Shown here: in pieces, positions 43,163-64,000 of the stretch | Numbering within the stretch: the stretch's first letter is position 1 | How the letters are laid out: every line of letters begins with the position of its first letter | Position numbers and translations under genes: made by a program | Assembly (NCBI RefSeq): GCF_036320965.1 | Contig: NC_092225.1 | Coordinates: forward strand, 39,450,186 to 39,514,185 | DNA: 64,000 nt | Direction of reading: 5' to 3' | From: Panulirus ornatus | Lineage: Eukaryota; Arthropoda; Malacostraca; Decapoda; Palinuridae | Notes under the pieces: generated by a model | Told to the model about the DNA's origin: nothing | Database searches by the model: none | What the model saw: only the letters and a program-made list of their open reading frames with translations

Positions 43163-46100
43163 TATACTTTGTCGCTGTCTCCCGCGTTTGCGAGGTAGCG
43201 CAAGGAAACAGACGAAAGAAATGGCCCAACCCCCCCATACACATGTATATACATACGTCCACACACGCAAATATACATACCTACACAGCTTTCCATGGTT
43301 TACCCCAGACGCTTCACATGCCTTGATTCAATCCACTGACAGCACGTCAACCCCGGTATACCACATCGCTCCAATTCACTCTATTCCTTGCCCTCCTTTC
43401 ACCCTCCTGTATGTTCAGGCCCCGATCACACAAAATCTTTTTCACTTCATCTTTCCACCTCCAATTTGGTCTCCCTCTTCTCCTCGTTCCCTCCACCTCC
43501 GACACATATATCCTCTTGGTCAATCTTTCCTCACTCATTCTCTCCATGTGACCAAACCACTTCAAAACACCCTCTTCTGCTCTCTCAACCACGCTCTTTT
43601 TATTTCCACACATCTCTCTTACCCTTACGTTACTCACTCGATCAAACAACCTCACACCACACATTGTCCTCAAACATCTCATTTCCAGCACATCCATCCT
43701 CCTGCGCACAACTCTATCCATAGCCCACGCCTCGCAACCATACAACATTGTTGGAACCACTATTCCTTCAAACATACCCATTTTTGCTTTCCGAGATAAT
43801 GTTCTCGACTTCCACACATTCTTCAAGGCACCCAGAATTTTCGCCCCCTCCCCCACCCTATGATCCACTTCCGCTTCCATGGTTCCATCCGCTGCCAGAT
43901 CCACTCCCAGATATCTAAAACACTTCGCTTCCTCCAGTTTTTCTCCATTCAAACTCACCTCCCAATTGACTTGACCCTTAACCCTACTGTACCTAATAAC
44001 CTTGCTCTTATTCACATTTACTCTTAACTTTCTTCTTCCACACACTTTACCAAACTCAGTCACCAGCTTCTGCAGTTTCTCACATGAATCAGCCACCAGC
44101 GCTGTATCATCAGCGAACAACAACTGACTCACTTCCCAAGCTCTCTTATCCCCAACAGCCTTCATACTTGCCCCTCTTTCCAAAACTCTTGCATTTACCT
44201 CCCTAACAACCCCATCCTTATATAAACAAATTAAACAACCATGGAGACATCACACACCCCTGCCGCAAACCTACATTCACTGAGAACCAATCACTTTCCT
44301 CTCTTCCTCCACGTACACATGCCTTACATCCTCGATAAAAACTTTTCACTGCTTCTAACAACTTGCCTCCCACACCATATATTCTTAATACCTTTAACAG
44401 AGCATCTCTATCAACTCTTTCATATGCCTTCTCCAGATCCAAAAATGCTACATAGAAATCCACTTTCTTTTCTAAGTATTTCTCACATACCATCTCCAAA
44501 GAAAACACTTGATCCACACATCCTCTACCACCTCTGAACCCACACTGTTCCTCCCCAATCGGATATTCTGTATATGCCTTCACCCTCTCAAACAATACCC
44601 TCCCATATAATTTACCAGGAATGCTCAACTAACTTATACCTCTGTAATTTGAGCACTCACTCTTATCCCCTTTGCCTTTGTAAAATGGCACTATGCAAGC
44701 ATTCCGCCAATCCTCAGGCACCTCACCATGAATCATACATGCATTAAATAACCTTACCAACCAGTCAACAATACAGTCGCCCCCTTTTTTAATAAATTCC
44801 ACTGCAATACCATCCAAATCATCTTCCGCAAAGCTTTCACTACCTCTTCTCTGTTTACCAAATCTTATTCCCTAACCCTCTCACTTTGCACACCACCTCG
44901 ACCAGAACCCCCTATTTCTGCCACTCTGTCATCAAACATATTCAACAAACCTCCAAAATACTCACTCCATCTCCTTCTCACATCACCACTTCTTGTTATC
45001 ACCTCCCCATTAGCCCCCTTCACTGAAGTTCCCATTTGCTCCCTTGTCTTACGCACTTTGTTTACCTCCTTGCATAACATCTTTTTATTCTCCCTAAAGT
45101 TTAATGATACTCTCTCACCCCAGCTCTCATTTGCTCTCTTTTTCAACTCTTGCACCTTTCTCTTGACCTCCTGCCTCATTCTTTTATACATCTCCCACTC
45201 ATTTGCATTTTTTCCCATGCAAAAATCATCCAAATGCCTCTCTCTTCTCTTTCATTAATAATCTAACATCTTCATCCTACCGCTCACTGTCCTTTCTAAT
45301 CAACCCACCTCCCACTCTTCTCATGCCACAAGCATCTTTTGCGTAAGCCATCACTGCTTCCGAAAATACATCCCATTCCTCCAGAACTCCCCTTACCTCC
45401 ATTGTTCTCACCTTTTCCCATTCTGTATTCAATCTCTCCTGGAACTTCCTCACACAAGTCTCCTTCCCAAGCTCACTTACTCTCACCACTCTCCTCACCC
45501 CAACATTCTCTCTTCTTATCTGAAAACCCATACAAATCTTCACTTTCGGCTCTACAAAATAATGATCAGACATCCCTCCAGTTGCACCTCTCAGCACATT
45601 AACATCCAAAAGTCTCTTTTTCGCGCGCCTATCAATTAACACGTAATCCAATAACCCTCTCTGGCCATCTCTCCTACTTACATACGTATGCTTATGTATA
45701 TCTCTCTTTTAAACCAGGTATTCCCAATCACCAGTCCTTTTTTCTGCACATAAATCTACAAGCTCTTCACCATTTCCATCTACAACACTGAACACCCCAT
45801 GTATACCAATTATTCCCTCAACTGCCACATTACTCACCTTTGCATTCAAATCACCCATCACTATAACCCGGTCTTGTGCATCAAAACCACTAACACACTC
45901 ATTCAGCTGTTCCCAAAACACTTGCCTCTCATGTTATATCTTCTCATGCCCAGGCGCATATGCGCCAACAATCATCCATCTCCTTTCATCAACTTTCAGT
46001 TTTACCCCTATCAATCTAGAATTTACTTTCTTACACTCTATCACATACTCCCACAACTCCTGTTTCAGGAGTACTGCTACTCCTTTCCTTGCTCCTGTCC

Positions 46101-46390
46101 TCTCACTAACCCCTGACCTTACTCCCAAGATATTCCCAAACCTACTCTTCCCCTTTAGCCTTGAGCTTCGTTTCAGTCAGAGCCAAAAAATCCAGGTTCC
46201 TCTCCTCAAACATACTACCTATCTTTCGTTTTTTTCTCATCTTGGTTACATCCACACACATTTAGACACCCTAGTCTGAGCCTCCGAGGAGGATGAGCAC
46301 TCCCCGCGTGACTCCTTCTTCCGTTTCCCCTTTTAGAATGTCAAAATACAAGGAGGGGAGGGTTTCTGGCCTCCCGCTCCCGTCCCCTTT
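43159..46390 (-). mobile_element. LINE copy 13: near full-length, frameshifted
   Basis: A minus-strand copy of about 3.2 kb with both ends. Short 3' UTR 43159-43345. C-terminal domain and RT motif C (FADD at 44106-44117) in an open 278-codon frame, 43347-44183. RT motifs A and B 44218-44628; GLDGIAVEF region 44629-44820, with about 30 bp deleted around 44818. Linker 44865-45233; endonuclease 45277-46128 in several frames (SDHYFVEPKV, GDLNAKVSN, GAYAPGHEK). 5' UTR from about 46270, including GTGCTCATCCTCCTCGGAGG, truncated at 46390 before the CCCTGGGGAT head. It is the cleanest view of the short-3'UTR subfamily architecture. Confidence 0.88.
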
Positions 46391-46546
<156 letters not shown>

Positions 46547-47038
46547 GATAAGTAGATTGGACGCCATTTGGTAAACATGAGACTGTCTAAGACAGACAAC
46601 GAGCGTGTCAGAAACATGTCATTTTACAAATTTTTTCAACAATAATGTCATCTAATTTTCATTGTCCGTCTCTGATATTAAGATTACAATTCTTTTTGTA
46701 TCTAATAGTAAAAGATTCGTTGATATTTCTCGTGGTAATAGAGTTTGATTTGATAACTGAAATGGCATTACTCCAGTGAATGCAATGATCATAGTTTTTT
46801 TCGTGATTAAACAAGGCATTTATATCTTGTCCTGTTTTTATACTCTATCTATGTTGCTTTAGTCTAACAGAAAGATCCCTACCAGTCTGTCCAACATAAA
46901 ACTTGCCACAATTTCTACAGGGCACTTTATAGATGAAGCCAGGAGAATTTTCTGCTGAATTCTTGATTAAATTATTCTTTATAGTACTATTGTTGCTAAA
47001 GGAAACTTTACATTAAAGGATTTAAGCAACATGGGAAG
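46547..47038 (-). mobile_element. Diverged PLE relic: GIY-YIG region and 3' spacer
   Basis: The minus strand matches the PLE C-terminus, more diverged than any array unit. The spacer motif GGCGTCC...CATGTTTACC is present, with the IDW-like and KQH-like regions in broken frames, a KCRNCGKFYVGQTG-like segment around 46880-46925, and the LLKSFNV stretch at its upstream end near 47015. It joins directly to another RT relic at about 47038. It probably comes from an older or sister PLE family. Confidence 0.75.
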
Positions 47039-47800
47039 TACGAGGAATGGAACGTTATTTAGATAGAGTAGAGTTATAGAATTAGAAGCCGGAAAATGAA
47101 AATTATTCATCGTAAGGAAATAGATTTTGAGCCATTGGACAGAACTCGGAGCAACGCTATTTTGATTGGGAAAGAGGAGGAATTCGCACCATTCCATCAA
47201 CAAGTCCCGGGATAGGAGGTAGGATACAGAAAAAGCAGTATAATAAGGAATAACAGACAACAAGAATTCATACCACAACCAGTCATTTGCTTCACAATCA
47301 AAAACTACGACAAAAGTTTTGTTACCTTTCCTGAAGACTTGCGTAGTAGAGAAGATAACCAACTGACCTATTATTGCGACATCCGGTTTAATGATAAGAA
47401 AGAAGAAATAGGAATCTAACTGTGTGTAACAGTGAGAGTTAAGGAGAGCATCAAAGACTGGCGATAGCAGAGCAATGGAGCGAGAGTTAGAGAGGTTACA
47501 GCGATCTCCTTTCATCGGGATGGGCTGCATCAAGGCAAGCTTGCAAGGAAAAGGAAAAAAATATGGTTTCCAGAAAGAGGGGATATAGTTGAGCAAGGAT
47601 GAAAGCTACCTTAGAGGTGTTACTACCTAATGATTGAGAAGGTATGCCATTTATTCCGATCGAATCGTCAATCTTGAGCTGCCAGAGTACTTGGAAGACG
47701 AACTATTACAGATGTTTGGTCTCTTTTTGCAGCCCGCATATTACTTTCTCGGTGAAGAATCTGAATTCATCTTTTAAAAGAAATCTGATGACATTCAGCT
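47039..47800 (-). pseudogene. Jockey/CR1-type RT relic
   Basis: A minus-strand frame (about 47040-47596) with a decayed RT of a different LINE type. MKGDRCNLSNSRSIALLS corresponds to the KGDRSNPSNYRPIALLS-type RT motif of Jockey/CR1-like elements, and VVVFDCEANDWLWYEFLLS to motif A (DISKAFDRVWHKALLS-type). Upstream to about 47800, GINGIP and LAQLYPL correspond to the GPDGVP region in interrupted frames. Both motif A aspartates are still recognisable, but the surroundings are degraded. The family assignment rests on motif resemblance only. Confidence 0.6.
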
Positions 47801-48654
47801 GGTCAGATAAGGATCATGGCCGACACCTAATTCACAGAACTTTTGCCATTTAGCATTCTTGAGTGCATATATTGTTGGTTGAAGGGCTATGATATATCTC
47901 TTACAATTCTACATATATCCCAAATATAACTTTGGTCATATCGATTACAATCTAGGATTTCACTGTTGTTAAAAGATCCAATCCATACCAACGTCTTTAC
48001 CTATTTTAACCCGGTTTTGGAGTATACATTTGGAAACATTATTATGTGTCAATATTTCTACCTTTCTCTTCCTCAGTAAGTATATCACGATACTATGAAC
48101 GTATTCTACATGAATGTTTACATCTACAGACCACACCATTTCACCATCCTAATATAAGTTAAGAATATGAAATACGGTTTTAAACTATATCTACAGACAG
48201 GGTTTCTGAATGGTTAAATTTACAGACATTATGCACTGAAAAGAAAAGTATTAATTTTCATGTGCTTGGAATGGGTGAGTCAATCAAAAGTTAACTTATT
48301 GTTTGATATGTGACATCTGTTGACATTCATTTCACATTTCTTAGAGAAGGCGATGAACTAAAATACACTTTCCTCCGAGCAATATGAATGAATTTCACAG
48401 ACAGCCGGTCTTCGAAGAGAACAAATGCAATCATGCCCATTCATAGGCTTACCATACATGTGATATGAGCAGGAATGTTATATTGGAGTTTCATACCTTT
48501 GGTAAGTACTAAGAATTAATACCACCATCATCTGTTGAATAACATCGCAAAATTTCTATTTCATTTACTTGAAGAAGCTGACCATTTTCAAACGTAATTG
48601 TTAATTTATCTTGGTGTACATTATTAGTGCTGCTAATGAAGTTCCTCATCACAG
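47801..48654. other. Non-repetitive stretch without recognisable gene
   Basis: About 850 bp of AT-rich, non-microsatellite DNA with no open frame that looks coding and no match to the LINE or PLE families here. I see nothing annotatable apart from a possible splice acceptor tract just before 48655. Confidence 0.5.
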
Positions 48655-48845
48655 ATTTTTTGAGACATCTTCACTATGGTTGTGGCCAGAGACACGTGTT
48701 ATGATAGTGGGTGGGAGGCCAGAAATGGAAGCTTTTCTGCACCATCCTAGTCTCCGCAACAACAAACACATCTTGTATCTTGCTCTTCATCTCCATAAGA
48801 AACTCACACGGAACACGATCACCAGGAGAGAAACCTTCATGAGAG
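48655..48845 (+). pseudogene. Candidate exon of an ionotropic-receptor-like gene (tentative)
   Basis: A 191-bp segment preceded by a plausible acceptor (TCCTCATCACAG) and followed by a good donor (GAG|GTAATG), open in one frame. The encoded segment (SLWLWPETRVMIVGGRPEME, then HHPSLRNNKHILYLALHLH) resembles the N-terminal ligand-binding region of divergent decapod ionotropic receptors, as I recall that family. No neighbouring exon is recognisable in the window, so it may be a solitary or decayed exon. The resemblance is from memory of conserved wording (WPETRV..VGGR, HH.SLRN..H.LYLALH) and is unverified. Confidence 0.33.
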
Positions 48846-49184
48846 GTAATGCCACACAACAATGATACGTTTGTACATATGGTCATTTGCATGAAGATAT
48901 TTCTTGTATTTAGACTCTCACCCCTGATGATTACTTTCAAATTAAAGCTACATTATTCCACAACTACATAACCCAGCAAGTAATCATCTGTATGAAGTCG
49001 CTATTATGCATTAATATTGGGGATTTTAGTCACTTCTTATAACTACAAAGAAAACCTTTGCGTAAATATAATGGATCTCTGACATACCTGGCAATGGTTA
49101 TGTTTTCAACGTGCAGAAATGCTATGTATAATTCTTGTTTATAATTTTCTCAGGACAAGTTTTGATGAATAAGTCCTGGTGTTA
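48846..49184. other. Non-repetitive stretch without recognisable gene
   Basis: About 340 bp of AT-rich DNA following the candidate exon. No coding frame, repeat or family match is visible. Confidence 0.5.
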
Positions 49185-49400
49185 GCCAAGCCCTTTATAA
49201 AGGCTCTTGTGGCTAAAGGTTGTGTTACTTACATTAAGAGGGGAATGTACACTCCTGTAGAGTGAAAAGTTCTTTCACGAGACTCTATCTCCCTTGGTAC
49301 AACCTCACCAAAGTTGGCTTTTCATTCTCGGTGTAAACTCCTGCAGGAGGAGCCCAGTAGAGTCTCGTCGAGGACCTCACCCACAGTTCATATTTCCTGA
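49185..49400. other. Cluster of inverted repeats
   Basis: Several perfect short palindromes in about 200 bp: CACTC/GAGTG (49250-49264), GTGAAA/TTTCAC (49262-49278), CTCCTGCAGGAG (49338-49349), and a longer-range pair CGAGACTCTA (49278-49287) with TAGAGTCTCG (49358-49367). A near-palindrome AGCCCTTTATAAAGGCT lies at about 49188-49204. No open frame spans it. It could be a small MITE or a structured RNA; the sequence alone does not decide. Confidence 0.4.
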
Positions 49401-49664
49401 GTACTAGAGTTTGCGCGGCAAGAGCCGCAGGAAAATAGATCCTGGGTAACATCAGGATTCATTCTTCAAGATTGGTCCTGGTATAGATACAATGTAACTG
49501 CACTAAAAATCCAATCTAATTAATGAACAACAGTCATTCTGTTTCTTGGAAAATTGAGCTACAGTGCAATCCACATCAATCGCGTTGTCACATTCCATCT
49601 TACGAAAGGCTTTCCCCAACTATTCTCTCTTTATAAAACTAGTCCCTATTAAGCCGCGTTCAGA

Positions 49665-49829
49665 CCTGTGCAACTTTTCATTCGCACAGGATACGTGCGC
49701 CTGTGGCATGAAGAGTCAAGAAGTGGGAAGCATGGGTGCAAGGTAAGGCATGCTTCAAGTCTGTACGCACAGGCTAATGTGCGCAGACGCACCAGGGCGC
49801 AACTGTCTCCCCATCCAAGACGGGGAGAC
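49665..49829. other. Three strong hairpins in a row
   Basis: CCTGTGC/GCACAGG (49665-49690); GTCTG-TA-CGCACA/TGTGCG-CAGAC (49759-49788), 11 bp with a 2-nt bulge and 6-nt loop; GTCTCCCC/GGGGAGAC (49805-49829) with a 9-nt loop. Local GC content is higher than the surroundings. Function unknown; a MITE interior is the simplest explanation. Confidence 0.4.
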
Positions 49830-50097
49830 TAGCCCAACAGTCGCTCGTTAACCACGGTTCAGTATCCTTTTTTTCATTCCAGTTCGGCTTGTGTATTATT
49901 AGTATGGCGGTCCAGTCCAATTAGAAAATACAAACTTCATTGAAGATTGCCGTTCGTTTACTTGTTTGTGGATCGCTCCATGTTTGAACAGAAAGAGGAC
50001 TGTGCTTCCATCGAGGAAGAAGCATGCACCTAGAGGCATGCGTAGAGGTGTAGGAAGATGCACGGCAACTAGGTACAAGGCGCACAGTTCTGAACGT

Positions 50098-50830
50098 ACC
50101 CTTACCCTCTCACTTTGCACACCGTCCCGATCCAAACACAATCATCATTCTTTTGAAATGTTCATTCCATCTCCTCGCTTCATTTTTATCTGTTACCACC
50201 TTAAACCTTTTCCTATTTGCTATCGTGTACTTCGCACACTCTTAACTTCCTTCCAATAAAATCGTATTTCCCCAGAATATTGATATTACATTCTCCCACC
50301 AACTCTCATTTGTCCTCTTTTTCAACTCCTGCACCTTCCTCTTGACCACCTACCGTGTTTTCTTATAAACATCTCATTCCTTTGCATTCCCACCCTGCAA
50401 TTACTGCTTATAAATAGCAACTTCCCTTCATCCCAAAAATCATTACCCTTTCTGATCTGCTCACTTCCCACCTTACGCGTACCACACGCATTCTTTGCAC
50501 ATACCAGCACTATATCCCAAAATACTTACCATTCCTACCTACTCCTCTAGCTTTATTTACTCTTACTTTATGCCATTCTACACTAAATCTCAACTGGCAT
50601 TAATTCTCCCAAGTCTTTTTTTCCAAGATCACTTACTCTCACCACTTTCATCTCACCGAAAAAATTCATTTTCTTCCAAAAACATTATAAAACCTTTATC
50701 ATGGCCTCCAAGAGGTAATGATCATACCTCCCACTAGCTTCCCCACCCACCATTCATATCCAAAATCCTATCAATAAATAGATAATCCAGTAATGTTCTC
50801 TGACGATCTTCATCCTCAAATACCTAAAGA
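50098..50830 (-). mobile_element. LINE copy 14: old, strongly diverged fragment
   Basis: Minus-strand homology to the LINE from the RT N-terminus (the segment normally CCTCTCACTTTGCACACC on the plus strand) to the end of the endonuclease (ATAATCCAGTAATGTTCTCTG). Many substitutions and indels leave only short frames. Older than all other copies here. It is cut just before the endonuclease middle by ATATATATTTTT and LINE copy 15. Confidence 0.75.
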
Positions 50831-50846
50831 GAATTCGTATATATAT

Positions 50847-55693
<4,847 letters not shown>

Positions 55694-55704
55694 TCCAAAA
55701 CTTC

Positions 55705-55775
55705 AATAGCCAGGATCGAACCCTGGACCCCTGTGCCACAGGCGGGAATGATACCGCTATGATAAGGGCCTTGTT
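55705..55775 (-). mobile_element. tRNA-derived SINE head 1
   Basis: The minus strand reads as a tRNA-like block. A perfect T-arm (CCAGG-GTTCGAT-CCTGG) contains a good B box (GGGTTCGATCC), an anticodon-arm-like hairpin (CCTG...CAGG) precedes it, and an A-box relic (ATAGCGGTATC) comes before that. The A box and acceptor stem are degraded and a second diverged copy lies 275 bp away, so a SINE or tRNA pseudogene fits better than a working tRNA gene. Which tRNA it derives from is not clear. Confidence 0.55.
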
Positions 55776-55977
55776 AACATTAAATAACGAATCGAATACT
55801 ATGTACACGAATACCTTTCGTCTCATGTTGGTGAGCAACGTGGTCTATACCGGTCACTTCCCAACAGGCGCACTTAGCAGAAGATAGGATTTTACCGAAT
55901 CTAAGTGTACAATGCGGCGTTGTATGAATATGAACAAAGTGCATAGGAATGCGCAACTTCATAAAACATAGAAACCT

Positions 55978-56050
55978 CCAACCGCCAGGATCAAACGCTG
56001 GAACCCTGTGCCAATAGCAGGAATGCTACCACTAGGCTATGGGCCTGGCT
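55978..56050 (-). mobile_element. tRNA-derived SINE head 2
   Basis: Second tRNA-like block, minus strand. It has a good A box (ATAGCCTAGTGGTAGCATTC) but a damaged B box (GCGTTTGATCC). Flanking sequence on the upstream side (AATAAC...AATACTACGTAC.CGAATACC) also matches that of head 1, so the duplicated unit is longer than the tRNA part. Confidence 0.55.
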
Positions 56051-56085
56051 AATGGGAAATAACTATTCTAATACTACGTACTCGA

Positions 56086-58962
<2,877 letters not shown>

Positions 58963-59062
58963 NNNNNNNNNNNNNNNNNNNNNNNNNNNNNNNNNNNNNN
59001 NNNNNNNNNNNNNNNNNNNNNNNNNNNNNNNNNNNNNNNNNNNNNNNNNNNNNNNNNNNNNN
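58963..59062. other. Assembly gap (100 N)
   Basis: A run of exactly 100 N, the usual placeholder for a gap of unknown size. It hides the 5' part of LINE copy 17, the 3' tail of copy 18 and presumably a (TA)n tract between them. Confidence 0.99.

Positions 59063-64000
<4,938 letters not shown>

Noticed and set aside
46979..47596. A single 205-codon minus-strand host gene
   Set aside because: It is a chimera: the end (LLKSFNV...) is PLE sequence and the rest is a decayed Jockey/CR1-type RT, so it is an accidental joint frame.
48674..48940. A minus-strand 88-codon frame overlapping the candidate receptor exon
   Set aside because: The plus-strand frame has better splice sites and a recognisable pattern; both cannot easily be coding, and nothing supports the minus frame.
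55705..55775. Functional tRNA gene
   Set aside because: The A box and acceptor stem are poor, no clean 7-nt anticodon loop can be drawn, and a second diverged copy suggests a SINE.

Overview
This is eukaryotic, repeat-dominated DNA, most likely from a decapod crustacean. The suggestion rests on the very long (TA)n and (CT)n microsatellites, the mix of retroelement families, and a short exon-like segment resembling crustacean ionotropic receptors. No intact host gene, rRNA, functional tRNA or CRISPR array is visible. Nearly all long reading frames belong to decayed retrotransposons or are artefacts of (TA)n tracts.

Layout. From 1 to 14.3 kb there are ten pieces of one LINE family (endonuclease plus reverse transcriptase, RTE-like), in both orientations, separated by (TA)n tracts and short LINE-derived elements. 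From 14.3 to 40.3 kb lies a head-to-tail array on the minus strand of a Penelope-like element (PLE): one truncated unit followed by ten monomers of about 2.55 kb. A hammerhead-ribozyme-like motif sits at nine of the ten monomer junctions. An inverted PLE piece (40.3-40.96 kb) closes the array. From 41 to 46.5 kb come three more LINE copies, one nearly full length. From 46.5 to 50.1 kb is the only largely non-repetitive stretch. It holds a PLE relic, a Jockey/CR1-type RT relic, one candidate receptor exon and clusters of hairpins. From 50.1 to 64 kb there are six more LINE copies, two of them close to full length, plus two tRNA-like SINE heads, a PLE scrap, two short LINE-derived elements and a 100-N assembly gap (58963-59062).

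How the parts relate. The LINE encodes an AP-type endonuclease (motifs SETKLKG, GDLNAKV, SDHYLV) and an RT (FMDLEKAYDRV, LRQGCVMSPW, FADDTALVA). Its 3' UTR ends in a small stem-loop (CGC-4 nt-GCG) followed by an A-rich and (TA)n tail. A short element of about 220-250 bp carries a head like the LINE 5' UTR and a tail like the LINE 3' end, so it looks like a non-autonomous partner of the LINE. LINE and short-element ends and break points almost always abut (TA)n.

The PLE encodes a Penelope-type RT (FDVSSLFTKVP, AMGNPLSPVLSNLY, YVDD) and a C-terminal GIY-YIG endonuclease. All its monomers are broken. Several monomers share the same inactivating lesions at a 7.65-kb period, so the array grew at least partly by DNA-level unequal exchange, like a satellite. 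The combination of a long multi-monomer PLE array, ribozyme motifs at the junctions and higher-order repeat structure is the most interesting content of the window. PLE hammerheads as such are already described in the literature.
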